Source: Maritimibacter sp. 55A14 (GTDB taxonomy: Bacteria; Pseudomonadota; Alphaproteobacteria; Rhodobacterales; Rhodobacteraceae). Taken from it: a DNA stretch of 64,000 bases. The translations under genes and the position numbers were made by a program. The notes beneath the pieces are model-generated. The model did not search any database. It saw only the letters and a program-made list of their open reading frames with translations, and was not told the DNA's origin. Positions 17,744 to 27,515 of this stretch are shown here, in pieces (position 1 is the first letter of the stretch; the number at the start of each line of letters is the position of its first letter). The stretch is from NCBI RefSeq assembly GCF_003122205.1, contig NZ_QEYE01000005.1:124001-188000 (forward strand). The letters are read 5' to 3'.

Positions 17744-18085
17744 TCAGTGCATGCGCGCGCCGTCGGGGACCGGCTGGTCGGGACCGATCAGCACGATCTC
17801 CCCCGCCGCGTCGGAAAGGCCCAGAACCAGTACCTCGGACATGAAGCGGCCGATCTGGCGCGGCGGGAAATTCACCACCGCCAGCACCTGGCGGCCGACC
17901 AGATCCTCGGGCGCATAATGCGCCGTGATCTGGGCGGAACTCTTCTTCTCGCCGATCTCCGCGCCGAAATCGACCCAGAGCTTGATCGCCGGCTTGCGGG
18001 CGTCGGGATAGGGTTCGGCGCGCAGGACGCGGCCCACGCGGATATCGACCTTCAGGAAGTCGTCGAAGGTAATCGCGTCAGCCAT
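17744..18085 (-). CDS. csaA: tRNA-binding protein CsaA-like
   Basis: A 113-residue OB-fold protein of the CsaA/tRNA_bind family, which binds tRNA and has been described as an export-related chaperone in Bacillus. Family motifs are FLKVDIRVGRVLRAEPYPDARKP, VNFPPRQIGRFMSEVLVLG and the terminal PDQPVPDGARMH. Length is typical (about 110). It begins 8 bases inside the 3' end of proC, so the two are translationally coupled. The physiological role in alphaproteobacteria is not settled. Confidence 0.9.
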   Translation of the reverse strand: MADAITFDDFLKVDIRVGRVLRAEPYPDARKPAIKLWVDFGAEIGEKKSSAQITAHYAPEDLVGRQVLAVVNFPPRQIGRFMSEVLVLGLSDAAGEIVLIGPDQPVPDGARMH

Positions 18086-18893
18086 TGCGAAGCTCCCGCG
18101 ACCGGTCCGCAGCAGCCGCCACGGTGCGGGCCATCAGGGGCGGCAGGCCGGTCTCCTCATCCATCAGAACGTCCAGCCCGGCCTGCGTGGTGCCGTTCGG
18201 GCTGGTGACGTTGACGCGAAGCTGCGCCGGTGTCTCGTCGGAGCCCTCGGCCAGCGCCCCCGCGCCGGCGACGGTGGCCTGGGCTAGCTGCATCGCCAGA
18301 TCGGGCGCGAGGCCCTGCGCCTCGCCCGCACGGGCAAGACATTCGATCATGTGGAAGACATAGGCCGGGCCGGAGCCCGAGACGCCGGTGACGGCATCCA
18401 TCTGGTCCTCTTTCCCCAGCCGCACCACCTGGCCCACGGCGCGCAGGAGCATCTCCGCCAGATCGAGCTGCGCAGCGCTGGCATGGGCGTTGCCGATGAT
18501 CGCCGTGATCCCGCGGCCCACCGCGGCCGGGGTGTTGGGCATGGCGCGGACGATCGGGCTGTTGGCGCCGAGCGCGGCCTCGAAGGCGGCAATCGGCGTT
18601 CCCGCCGCCACCGACAGGAAGAGCGTCCCGCCGCCGCCCATCGCGGCGATCGCGGGCAGCGCCTCGCCCATCATCTGCGGCTTGACGGCGATGAGCACGA
18701 TGGCCGGCGCGGCGGGCAGATCGGCGTTGACATGCACGCCGGTCCCTTGCACCCAGTCCGACGGCTTCGGGTCGATCACCCAGACCGCGCCGGGCGCCAG
18801 CCCGTCCTTCAGCCAGCCCTCCAGCATGGCGGAACCCATCTTGCCGCAGCCCAGCAGCACCAGGCCCCGGCGGCTCAGTTCGTTCATGGTCAT
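18078..18893 (-). CDS. proC: Pyrroline-5-carboxylate reductase
   Basis: A 271-residue NAD(P)H-dependent enzyme catalysing the last step of proline synthesis. The N-terminal Rossmann motif LLGCGKMGSAM, the KPQMM segment, the RAMPNTPAAVGRG region and the C-terminal signature VTGVSGSGPAYVF with LRVNVTSPNGTTQAGL identify it. Length is normal. It overlaps csaA by 8 bases downstream. A YbjN-domain gene lies just upstream on the same strand with 36 bases between, so a three-gene transcript is likely. Confidence 0.95.
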   Translation of the reverse strand: MTMNELSRRGLVLLGCGKMGSAMLEGWLKDGLAPGAVWVIDPKPSDWVQGTGVHVNADLPAAPAIVLIAVKPQMMGEALPAIAAMGGGGTLFLSVAAGTPIAAFEAALGANSPIVRAMPNTPAAVGRGITAIIGNAHASAAQLDLAEMLLRAVGQVVRLGKEDQMDAVTGVSGSGPAYVFHMIECLARAGEAQGLAPDLAMQLAQATVAGAGALAEGSDETPAQLRVNVTSPNGTTQAGLDVLMDEETGLPPLMARTVAAAADRSRELRNG

Positions 18894-18929
18894 GTCAGCC
18901 TCTCGTCGCGGAACGTGTGGGCCCCGAGA

Positions 18930-19433
18930 CTAGGCGCGGCCGTAAGCCTCGGCAATGGCGACCTGAAGTGCTTCCTGCGGCGCGCGGTCGGCCCAGCAGA
19001 CGAGTTGGAAGGCGGGGTAGAAGCGTTCGCAATTCGTCACCGCCACCGAAACCATCCGGTCGATCTGCTCCGGCCCGGCCACGGCGCCGCCCGAAAGCAC
19101 CAGCCCGTAGCGGTAGACCATCAGCTTCTGTTCGGCCCAGTAGCTGAACGCCCCCGCCCAGCACATGTCGTTGGTGCCGTTGAGCGCCTCGTAGAGCGCG
19201 GGCATCGCCGCTTCCGGCGGCTCCATCTCGAAGGTGCAGACCAGACGCAGCGTCTCGTCATAGGCCGACCAGGCCAGGGTCAGCGAATAGGTGCGCCAGG
19301 CCCCTTCCACGGCCATCGCGATCTGGTCGTCTGCGATCCGGTCGAAATCCCAGTCGTGATGCTGCGCCAGCGTCTCGACAATGTCGATCGGGTGAATGTC
19401 ATCGGTCTGGAGATACTGCTCGAGGTTCGACAT
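18930..19433 (-). CDS. YbjN domain-containing protein
   Basis: A 167-residue protein with the YbjN/type III chaperone-like fold: DFDRIADDQIAMAVEGAWRTYSLTLAWSAYDETLRLVCTFEM and the terminal LALQ-type helix with QLVCWADRAPQEAL are typical of the alphaproteobacterial branch. These proteins are of uncertain role, sometimes linked to stress tolerance or motility. The start MSNLEQYLQ (19433) is preferred; the frame stays open to 19490. It leads the YbjN-proC-csaA group. A 12-bp palindrome lies about 90 bases upstream. Confidence 0.82.
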   Translation of the reverse strand: MSNLEQYLQTDDIHPIDIVETLAQHHDWDFDRIADDQIAMAVEGAWRTYSLTLAWSAYDETLRLVCTFEMEPPEAAMPALYEALNGTNDMCWAGAFSYWAEQKLMVYRYGLVLSGGAVAGPEQIDRMVSVAVTNCERFYPAFQLVCWADRAPQEALQVAIAEAYGRA

Positions 19434-19501
19434 GGCGGCCTCTGTGTTATTGCCCGTCGCGGGTAGAACACCCACTATAAGCTGGGTCATTGACTAAAGA
19501 T

Positions 19502-19518
19502 CGGTGCCTGTATCACCG
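19502..19518 (-). terminator. Weak terminator-like hairpin after betA
   Basis: On the minus strand CGGTG-ATACAGG-CACCG is followed by ATCTTT. It lies 60 bases beyond the betA stop and could end the betI-betA transcript; the short stem and poor T-run make it weak. Confidence 0.35.
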
Positions 19519-19523
19519 TCCTT

Positions 19524-19535
19524 ACCATATATGGT
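19524..19535. promoter_or_regulatory. 12-bp perfect palindrome ACCATATATGGT
   Basis: A fully self-complementary AT-centred site between betA and the YbjN gene, about 90 bases before the latter's ATG. It resembles a dimeric-repressor operator or a promoter-proximal site. No regulator can be assigned. Confidence 0.35.
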
Positions 19536-19578
19536 GTGCCTTCTTCGAGGCTCTGTAAAGGGAAATTTTGTTAACGGC

Positions 19579-21237
19579 TCAACGCTGCGCGGTCTGCCAG
19601 CGCGGACTGATCCAGGGTCGGTCATTGGCCGGGGCGAGCGGCGCGCGGCCCAGGATATGGTCCGCCGCCTTTTCGCCGACCATGATCGAGGGCGCGTTGA
19701 GATTGCCGTTGGTGATGCGCGGAAAGATCGAGCTGTCGGCGACCCGCAGCGCCTCCACACCGATCACGCGGCACTCGGCATCCACCACAGCGCCGGGGTC
19801 GTCGCGGCGGCCCATCCGCGCGGTGCCGCACGGGTGAAAGGCGCTTTCGGCATGGGCGCGGATAAAATCGTCAAGTTCATCGTCGCTCTGCACCTGCGGA
19901 CCCGGCTGGATTTCATGCCTCACGAAGGGCGCGAAGGCCGCCTGAGCGAAGATCTCGCGCGTGAAACGGATGCCGCGCCGGAAATCCTCCCAGTCGCTTT
20001 CCGCACTCATGTAGTTGAACCGGATCACCGGATCGTCCTGCGGATCGGCGCTGCGCAGGGTGACCGAGCCGCGCGATTCGCTGCGCATCGGGCCGACATG
20101 GGCCTGAAAGCCGTGGCCCTCGGCCACCGCTCGTCCGTCATAGCGTACCGCGATGGGCAGGAAATGGAATTGGATGTCCGGGTAGTCGACACCCGCGCAC
20201 GAGCGGACGAAGCCGCAGCTTTCGAACTGGTTCGACGCGCCGGGGCCCTGCTTGCCCAGAAGCCACCTGAGCCCGACCCAGCCCTTGCCGAAAAGGTTCC
20301 AGTACTTGTAGAGGCTCACCGGCTGGCTGGCGGCCATCTGGACGTAAAGCTCCAGGTGGTCCTGCAGGTTCGCGCCCACGCCGGGCCGGTCGGCGACGAC
20401 CTCGACGCCGTGTTCGGCCAGATGCGCGCCCGGCCCGATGCCCGAGAGCATCAGGAGCTTGGGCGAGTTGATCGAAGACGCCGCCAGGATCACCTCGCGC
20501 CGCGCACGGACCACCTGGCGCCGCCCCCTGGCGATCATCTCGACGCCCGTGGCGCGGCCCTCCTCGATCACGACGCGGGTGACGAACCCGCGCAGGAGAT
20601 CGCAATTCTCGCGGCGAAGCGCCGGGCGCAGATAGGCGTTGGCGGCCGACCAGCGCCGCCCGCGCCAGACCGTCATCTCGAAGGCGCCAAAACCCTCCTG
20701 CTTCTCGCCGTTATAGTCGTCGGTGCGCTCATAGCCCGCCTGCACCCCCGCCTCCACGAAGGCGCGCACCAGCGGGTTGTCGCGCTTGCCGCGGCTCACA
20801 TGCAGGGGACCGTCGGCGCCGCGCCAGGCCGCGTCGCCGCCATGCCCTCCATCGTGCCAGCTCTCCAGCCGCCGGAAATAGGGAAGCACATCGGCAAAGC
20901 CCCAGCCTTCGGCGCCTTCCGCACGCCAATGGTCGAAATCCCGTGCGTGGCCACGCACATAGACCATTCCGTTGATGCTGCTGGATCCGCCGATCACCTT
21001 GCCGCGCGGACAGGCCAGGCGGCGCCCGCCCAGATGCGGCTCGGGCTCGGTGCGGTAGCCCCAGTCATAGCGGGCCATGTTCATCGGATAGCTGAGTGCG
21101 CCGGGCATCTGGATGAACGGCCCGGCATCGGTGCCGCCATGTTCCAGCACCAGCACCGACCGGCCCGCCTCGGCCAGCCGATAAGCGATGGTGCAGCCCG
21201 CACTGCCGGCGCCGACGATGACGTAATCGGCCTCCAT
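19579..21237 (-). CDS. betA: Choline dehydrogenase (GMC oxidoreductase)
   Basis: A 552-residue FAD enzyme that oxidises choline to betaine aldehyde at the membrane. The N-terminal dinucleotide motif [16 protein letters not shown], the GMC signature [14 protein letters not shown], and the active-site His in [13 protein letters not shown] are present; length matches BetA (about 550-556). Start MEADYV at 21237 is chosen over an upstream in-frame start. It follows betI on the same strand and faces away from choXWV. The usual partner betB (betaine aldehyde dehydrogenase) is absent from this cluster. Confidence 0.95.
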   Translation of the reverse strand: MEADYVIVGAGSAGCTIAYRLAEAGRSVLVLEHGGTDAGPFIQMPGALSYPMNMARYDWGYRTEPEPHLGGRRLACPRGKVIGGSSSINGMVYVRGHARDFDHWRAEGAEGWGFADVLPYFRRLESWHDGGHGGDAAWRGADGPLHVSRGKRDNPLVRAFVEAGVQAGYERTDDYNGEKQEGFGAFEMTVWRGRRWSAANAYLRPALRRENCDLLRGFVTRVVIEEGRATGVEMIARGRRQVVRARREVILAASSINSPKLLMLSGIGPGAHLAEHGVEVVADRPGVGANLQDHLELYVQMAASQPVSLYKYWNLFGKGWVGLRWLLGKQGPGASNQFESCGFVRSCAGVDYPDIQFHFLPIAVRYDGRAVAEGHGFQAHVGPMRSESRGSVTLRSADPQDDPVIRFNYMSAESDWEDFRRGIRFTREIFAQAAFAPFVRHEIQPGPQVQSDDELDDFIRAHAESAFHPCGTARMGRRDDPGAVVDAECRVIGVEALRVADSSIFPRITNGNLNAPSIMVGEKAADHILGRAPLAPANDRPWISPRWQTAQR

Positions 21238-21337
21238 CAAGCACCCTCCCATTCCGGTTCGGGCGCAGCGCCGGGCAGCGCGTGCGGAGACCGGTGTCTC
21301 AAAATTATTTCTTTCCTTTCATGGCACTTGCGGCGCG

Positions 21338-21922
21338 TCATTTACGTGCCTCACGAAGTTCGCGGTCGACATGATCCAGCACCAGCCGTGCGGCGGCTTC
21401 GCGCTCCATCCCCGCGCCACGCAGGGCGTGCCGCAGATAGAGCCCGTCGATCAGCGCACCCACGCTGTCGGCGATCGTCCCGGCGCGCGCCCCCGCAAGC
21501 GGGCGCAGCGCGTACACCAGGTTGGACCGCAGCCGGCGCTGATAGACGCGCAACAGCCGGTGCGCCTCGTCCGAGGTCTGCGCCTGCACATAGAAGTTCA
21601 GCCAGGCCGCGATCACCTCGGCACGGAAGTTCCCGGCCTCGAAACTGGCCGCGACGATGGCCTCCAGCCGGGCGCGCGGCCCTTGCGCCAGCTCCAGCCC
21701 GATGCGCACCTGCGCCCCGAAGACCGTCAGGATATGACGCATCGCCGCCAGAAAAAGCCGGTCCTTGGCGCCGAAATAGTGATGCGCGAGCGCGCTGGAC
21801 ACGCCGGCGCGCCGCGCGATCTGACTGACCGTGACATCGAGCGACCCCGCCTCCCCGATCTCCTCGATCGCGGCTTTGACAAGGGCTGCGCGTCGGATAG
21901 GCTCCATCCCAAGCTTCGGCAT
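21338..21922 (-). CDS. betI: Transcriptional repressor BetI (TetR family)
   Basis: A 194-residue TetR-type regulator. The N-terminal helix-turn-helix (about 15-58: SLDVTVSQIARRAGVSSALAHHYFGAKDRL) and the family-specific MRHILT and EVIAAWLNFY segments match BetI, the choline-responsive repressor of glycine-betaine synthesis. The first six codons before MPKLGMEP are probably not translated. The 82-base gap to the divergent choX contains a perfect palindrome suited to a TetR dimer, suggesting control of both betI-betA and choXWV. Confidence 0.93.
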   Translation of the reverse strand: MPKLGMEPIRRAALVKAAIEEIGEAGSLDVTVSQIARRAGVSSALAHHYFGAKDRLFLAAMRHILTVFGAQVRIGLELAQGPRARLEAIVAASFEAGNFRAEVIAAWLNFYVQAQTSDEAHRLLRVYQRRLRSNLVYALRPLAGARAGTIADSVGALIDGLYLRHALRGAGMEREAAARLVLDHVDRELREARK

Positions 21923-21969
21923 GCGGCGTTCCTGCAAATGCGTTGCACACCGAGGCTAGATGGTTTTTA

Positions 21970-21983
21970 ATTGACTCGTCAAT
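21970..21983. promoter_or_regulatory. Candidate BetI operator
   Basis: ATTGAC-TC-GTCAAT is a perfect inverted repeat between divergent betI and choX, 21 bases before the choX start codon. Known BetI boxes are similar TTGAC/GTCAA-type palindromes (general recollection). Its position would let one bound dimer block both promoters. Confidence 0.65.
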
Positions 21984-22004
21984 CAAGAAAAATGGGAGCA
22001 CCGC

Positions 22005-22937
22005 ATGACACACATCCGCACAAGCCTTCTGGCCTCCGCCGCCTCGCTGGCGCTGGCCGGGACCGCCTCCGCCGCCTGCGAAACGGTCACCTTCTCGGAT
22101 GTGGGCTGGACCGACATCACCGCCACCACCGCCGCGACCACAACCGTGCTGGACGCGCTGGGATACGACACCGAGATCAAGGTCCTGTCGGTACCCGTGA
22201 CCTATACCTCGATGGCCGCCGGCGATATCGACGTCTTCCTGGGCAACTGGATGCCGACGATGGAAGGCGACATTGCCCCCTACCGCGAGGCCGGGACAGT
22301 CGATACGGTGCGCGCCAACCTAAAGGGCGCAAAGTATACGCTCGCCACGAATGCCGTGGGCGCCGAGATGGGGATCACGAGCTTCGGCAGCATCGCCGAG
22401 CATGCCGACGCGCTGGACGAGACGATCTACGGCATCGAGCCGGGCAATGACGGCAACCGGCTGATCATCGACATGATCGAGTCCGACGCCTTCGGGCTCA
22501 AGGAGTTCGGCGTCAAGGAAAGCTCCGAACAGGGGATGCTGGCGCAGGTCGGCCGCGCCGACCGGCAGGGCGATCCGATCATCTTCCTGGGCTGGGAGCC
22601 GCATCCGATGAATGCCAATTTCGAACTGACCTACCTGACCGGCGGCGATGACTGGTTCGGCCCCGATCTGGGCGGCGCCACGGTCTACACCAACACTCGC
22701 GCGGGCTATGTCGAGGAATGCCCCAATGTCGGCAACCTGCTGGAAAACCTCGAATTCACGCTCGCCATGGAAAACGAGATCATGGGTGCGATCCTCGATG
22801 ACGGGGCCGAGCCCGGCGATGCGGCGGCGGACTGGCTGAAGGCCAATCCCGGCGTGCTCGACGCTTGGCTCGACGGCGTGACGACGCAGGATGGCGGCGA
22901 CGCGATGGCGGCTGTGAAGGGCGCGCTGGGGCTCTGA
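22005..22937 (+). CDS. choX: Choline ABC transporter, periplasmic binding protein
   Basis: A 310-residue exported binding protein. A signal peptide (to about residue 23, ending TASAAC) precedes an OpuAC-type fold. Aromatic residues that would cage the quaternary ammonium are visible in VGWTDI, the NWMPTME segment and FLGWEPHPMN. It is the first gene of choXWV and divergent from betI. Binding proteins of this type deliver choline, which betA would oxidise, linking uptake to osmoprotection or catabolism. Confidence 0.94.
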   Translation: MTHIRTSLLASAASLALAGTASAACETVTFSDVGWTDITATTAATTTVLDALGYDTEIKVLSVPVTYTSMAAGDIDVFLGNWMPTMEGDIAPYREAGTVDTVRANLKGAKYTLATNAVGAEMGITSFGSIAEHADALDETIYGIEPGNDGNRLIIDMIESDAFGLKEFGVKESSEQGMLAQVGRADRQGDPIIFLGWEPHPMNANFELTYLTGGDDWFGPDLGGATVYTNTRAGYVEECPNVGNLLENLEFTLAMENEIMGAILDDGAEPGDAAADWLKANPGVLDAWLDGVTTQDGGDAMAAVKGALGL

Positions 22938-23027
22938 TTGCCGGTGCGGCCCGGCGCTGCGGCGGCCGGGCCGGCCCAATGACATGACACGACCGGGGCG
23001 CCACCCCGGCAGGAGGGGAGTTTCGCC

Positions 23028-23878
23028 ATGACATGGCTGACCCAGCAGGACATCCCCATGGGTGGAAAAATCCCCGTGGGCGATGCCGCCGCAGCGGTCT
23101 TCATCTGGCTGCAGGATAACGGTGCACTGGCTTTCGACGCGATATCCGTCGCGATGGAGGGGCTGATCGACGGCGTACTCTGGGTCTTGCAGACACCGAA
23201 CCCGCTGATCGTGATCGCGGTGCTCGTCGCGCTGACATGGGGCCTGCAACGCAACTGGAAGACCTGCCTCTTCGTGGCGCTCGGCTTCCTCTTCATCCTC
23301 AACCAGGGCTATTGGGAGGAGACCACCGAGAGCCTGACGCTGGTGCTCGCGGCCTGCGTGGTCTGCATGGGCATCGGCGTGCCGATCGGCATCGCCGCCG
23401 CGCACCGGCCGCGGCTCTACGCGGCGATGCGCCCGGTGCTCGACCTTATGCAGACCCTTCCGCCCTTCGTCTACCTGATCCCCGCCATCATCTTCTTCGG
23501 CATCGGCATGGTGCCGGGATTGATGGCCACGGTCATCTTTGTGGTGCCCGCCCCGATCCGGCTGACGCATCTGGGCATCTCCTCCACGCCCCAGCCGCTT
23601 CTCGAGGCCGCGCAGGCTTTCGGCGGCACGCCGTCGCAAACGCTCTGGAAGGTCGAACTGCCCTACGCCCTGCCCCAGATCATGGCCGGGCTGAACCAGA
23701 CGATCATGCTCTCGCTCAGCATGGTCGTGATCGCCGCGCTGGTCGGCGCGGACGGGCTGGGCGTTCCGGTGGTGCGCGCCCTCAACCGCGTGGACACCGC
23801 GCTGGGATTCGAGAGCGGTTTTATCATCGTGGTGGTGGCGATCATCCTCGACCGGATGCTGAAGATGGAGCGCAAATC

Positions 23879-23882
<4 letters not shown>
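23028..23882 (+). CDS. choW: Choline ABC transporter permease
   Basis: A 284-residue inner-membrane permease with five to six core helices. The BPD-transport signature is at EAAQAFGGTPSQTLWKVELPYALPQIMAGLNQT, the docking helix for the ATPase. GGAGGGGAG lies just upstream of ATG 23028. Its stop overlaps the choV start (ATGA, 23879-23882). The N-terminal 20 residues are hydrophilic, typical of the OpuA/ProW branch. Confidence 0.94.
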
Positions 23883-24904
<1,022 letters not shown>

Positions 24905-24938
24905 GTCCCGGAGGGCGCACGCGCCTGCACCCGCAGGT

Positions 24939-25019
24939 GCCTCCGGCGGGAGTATTTTGGGAAAGATGAAGTCACGGACCCCGGCTTTCATCTTTCGTCA
25001 AATACTCCGGGGGTGAGGC
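24939..25019. repeat. Rhodobacterales-type intergenic dyad repeat
   Basis: A left arm (24939-24970, beginning GCCTCCGGCGGGAGTATTTT and ending in AAAGATGAA) and a right arm (24987-25019, TTCATCTTTCGTCAAATACTCCGGGGGTGAGGC on the same strand) are near-complementary over about 30 bases. Similar CCTCCGGCGGGAGTATTT dyads are, to my recollection, scattered at gene ends in this order. Here it lies between choV and the convergent transporter and may serve as a bidirectional terminator. Confidence 0.7.
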
Positions 25020-25029
25020 CGCAGGCCGA

Positions 25030-25050
25030 GGGGGCAGCGCCCCCTTCTTT
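25030..25050 (+). terminator. Rho-independent terminator of choXWV
   Basis: GGGGGC-AGC-GCCCCC is followed by TTCTTT, a canonical hairpin plus T-rich tail on the plus strand, 125 bases after the choV stop and 18 bases before the convergent gene's end. Confidence 0.75.
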
Positions 25051-25067
25051 CCCGTGCATATCGCCGC

Positions 25068-25973
25068 TCAGACCTTGGTCGCGGAGACCGGCGGGGTCAG
25101 GGTGCGGCGCTTGAGCTGCGCCTCGCGCCAGGAGATGAAGCTGACCGCCGCGACAATCACCGTGCCGCCCAGCACCACCCAGGGGTCGAGCGCCTCGCCG
25201 AAGGCGAAGACGCCCAGCGCGCTCGCCCAGACCAACTGCAGGAAGGTGACCGGTTGCGTCACCGCCAGGGGGGCGGCATGGAAGGCACGCGTCATCGTGT
25301 AGTGCCCGAGCGTGGCAAAAAACGCGACGAGAAAGAGCCAGCCGATCTGCCCGAGCGTCGGCGCGACCCAGACCAGCGCGGCCAGCGGCGCCAGCCCGAT
25401 CGTGACGCCCACTGACAAGAGCCCGACCACCGCCAAAGGCTCCAGGTCGTCGGACAGGCGCTTGGCGATCAGGTAGGAGACCGCGAAGGCCATCGTCGTG
25501 GCCAGCATCGCCAGATGACCCGGCGACAGCTCGCGGAAGCCCGGCCTCAGGATGATGGCTGCGCCGATAAGTGCCGCGCCGATCGCCGCCATCCGCCGCG
25601 CCGCCAGCGGCTCGCCCAGAAAGACCGCTGCGCCGATGGTGATGTAGACCGGCGAGAGGTAGTTCATCGCAGTGACATCGGCGATCGGGATGCGCGCCAT
25701 GGCATAGAACCACATCGCCACCGCGGCGGTATGGGCCGCGGCCCTCAGCCCGGCCAGGCGCAGCGCCCGGCGGTCGAGTCCCGCACGACGCATCGGTCCG
25801 ATCATCGGCAGGATGAAGACAAGGCCAAGCGCGTAGCGCAGGAACGCCGCCTGCGCCGCGGGCACCGCCGGCCCCAGATGCTTGACGATGGCCTGCACCG
25901 CCACGAAGCAAAGCCCCGTGGCGAGCATCCAGGCGACGGCGGCGACGGGCCGGTGGGGGCGGGTCTCGGTCAT
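25068..25973 (-). CDS. DMT superfamily (EamA) transporter
   Basis: A 301-residue membrane protein with ten predicted helices arranged as two EamA repeats (about 10-140 and 155-290). Typical features are the FYAMARIPIADVTAMNYLSPVY segment in the first repeat and its GHYTMTRAFHAAPLAVTQPV counterpart in the second. Substrates of this family range from amino acids to nucleosides, usually export. ATG 25973 (MTETRPHRP) is preferred over the 26009 frame start. The LysE-type exporter lies 40 bases upstream on the same strand. Confidence 0.88.
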   Translation of the reverse strand: MTETRPHRPVAAVAWMLATGLCFVAVQAIVKHLGPAVPAAQAAFLRYALGLVFILPMIGPMRRAGLDRRALRLAGLRAAAHTAAVAMWFYAMARIPIADVTAMNYLSPVYITIGAAVFLGEPLAARRMAAIGAALIGAAIILRPGFRELSPGHLAMLATTMAFAVSYLIAKRLSDDLEPLAVVGLLSVGVTIGLAPLAALVWVAPTLGQIGWLFLVAFFATLGHYTMTRAFHAAPLAVTQPVTFLQLVWASALGVFAFGEALDPWVVLGGTVIVAAVSFISWREAQLKRRTLTPPVSATKV

Positions 25974-26013
25974 CGCCGCGACCAGAGCGGAATTCCCGCC
26001 GCTCCGCAAGCCG

Positions 26014-26613
26014 CTAACCGACGATGAGCCCGGCGGCGATCATCCACATCACGCCGCCCACCAGCAGATCGAGGATCTGCCAGGCCCGCGGCCGCGCGAA
26101 GAGCGGTGCCAGCAGACGCGCGCCGTAGCCCAGCGCGAAGAAGAAGACGAAACTCGCCGTCACGGCGCCGGCGCCAAAGGCCAGCCGGTCGGGATATTGC
26201 GCCGCGACGGAGCCCAGCAGCACGACCGTATCGAGATAGACATGCGGGTTGAGCCAGGTCAGCGCAAGACAGGTCGCCAACGCCGCGCCCAGGCTTTGCC
26301 GCCCGACCTCGGCCGCGGCCAGAGACTGCCCACCGCGCCAGGCGGCGCGGAAGCTCAGCGCGCCGTACCAGATCAGGAAGGCAGCCCCGCCCCAGCGCAT
26401 CGCCGGGCCGAGCCAGGGCACCGACTGCGCCAATGTGCCGAAGCCGGTGACGCCCGCAGCGATCAGCAGCGCATCCGACAGTGCGCAGGTCACACAGACG
26501 GCGAAGACATGGGCCCGCCGCAGCCCCTGGCGCAGCACGAAAGCGTTCTGCGCGCCGATCGCCAGGATGAGCGAGAAGCCAAGCGCGAAGCCAGGCAGGA
26601 AGGCGGCGCTCAC
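26014..26613 (-). CDS. LysE/ArgO family amino-acid exporter
   Basis: A 199-residue membrane protein with six predicted helices. LysE features are the N-terminal LILAIGAQNAFVLRQGL and the mid-protein TWLNPHVYLDTVVLLGSV motif. It is closest to ArgO-type arginine/lysine exporters. GTG 26613 is chosen because GGGGGA lies 6 bases upstream and the protein then begins just before the first helix; the longer frame to 26700 adds a basic non-family extension. It is followed by an EamA transporter, possibly in one transcript. Confidence 0.87.
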   Translation of the reverse strand: MSAAFLPGFALGFSLILAIGAQNAFVLRQGLRRAHVFAVCVTCALSDALLIAAGVTGFGTLAQSVPWLGPAMRWGGAAFLIWYGALSFRAAWRGGQSLAAAEVGRQSLGAALATCLALTWLNPHVYLDTVVLLGSVAAQYPDRLAFGAGAVTASFVFFFALGYGARLLAPLFARPRAWQILDLLVGGVMWMIAAGLIVG

Positions 26614-26866
26614 GGGCAGTCCCCCGGCGCCGCGATCCGGACCGCGAGGAAAGCGGCGCTTCCATTCATACCGTTTACCCCTCTGAACAAATGCAACCAC
26701 GCGCCGCCGTCAGGCTAGCCGCCGGAGCCGGTTTTGCAAGACCTCTAGCGGAAATGGACCGCCGCGCGCCGCGGCGGTATAGTCCGGGTATGGGCAAGAT
26801 CACGTCGCCTTTTGTGCACAAGGCCGTCGCGGCGGCAGGCGCCGGGCCGCGCCACCGTGGTCCCCG

Positions 26867-27370
26867 ATGACAGAGGCCCGCAATTCCGACCGCTCCGCCC
26901 CCGATCTGCGACCGGGGGAGCGGGTCGCAGACCTGCCTGCCGAAGGCGATGCGGCGCTGCGTTTCATCGGGCGCATCCGAACCCCATGGCGGGACCGCCG
27001 GGACTGCCCGCGGCAAGGGCGGCTGGATGGACTCGAGTGCCGGGTGGAACTTTTCGCGCCCTGGGCCGAGGCGCTGGAGGGGATCGGAGACTACACGCAT
27101 CTGGAAATCCTCTACTGGCTGGACCGCTCGCGCCGCGATCTGCTGCGGCAGAACCCGAAATCCGATGGCCGGATCTTCGGAACCTTCGCGCTGCGCTCAC
27201 CGCAGCGGCCGAACCCCATCGGCACCGCGCAGGTGCGGCTGGTGCGGTTGGAGGAGGCGGCACTGATCGTGCGCGGGCTCGACTGCCTCGACGGCACCCC
27301 GCTTCTGGACATCAAGCCCGACCGCTGCGAATTCACGCCCAAGGCTCCGCCGAAGGCGGCGGACCGATAG
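26867..27370 (+). CDS. trmO: tRNA (N6-threonylcarbamoyladenosine(37)-N6)-methyltransferase TrmO
   Basis: A 167-residue TsaA/TrmO beta-barrel protein. The signature RSPQRPNPIGTAQVRL is intact, with RIRTPWRDRRDCPRQ near the N-terminus and LDCLDGTPLLDIKPD near the C-terminus. TrmO methylates t6A37 of certain tRNAs using SAM. It lacks the long C-terminal domain of the E. coli protein, as do many alphaproteobacterial members. The ribosome-binding site is weak. A Ca2+/cation exchanger gene follows after 145 bases. Confidence 0.88.
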   Translation: MTEARNSDRSAPDLRPGERVADLPAEGDAALRFIGRIRTPWRDRRDCPRQGRLDGLECRVELFAPWAEALEGIGDYTHLEILYWLDRSRRDLLRQNPKSDGRIFGTFALRSPQRPNPIGTAQVRLVRLEEAALIVRGLDCLDGTPLLDIKPDRCEFTPKAPPKAADR

Positions 27371-27515
27371 ACCGCGCCGGCGATGCGCCTGCCCCGAGCC
27401 TTGCGCATGTGCGGTTGGCGGTGCCGAAGGTTTCTTTTTCCGCCCCCCTTGAAGCGGGGCCTCGCGGTGGCAAGGTAACGCGCTGCGCATTGCCACCCCT
27501 GAAAGACCGAACGCC

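Noticed and set aside
19504-21828. A 774-codon plus-strand frame over betA and part of betI
   Set aside because: Antisense to clearly recognised genes; product is low-complexity.
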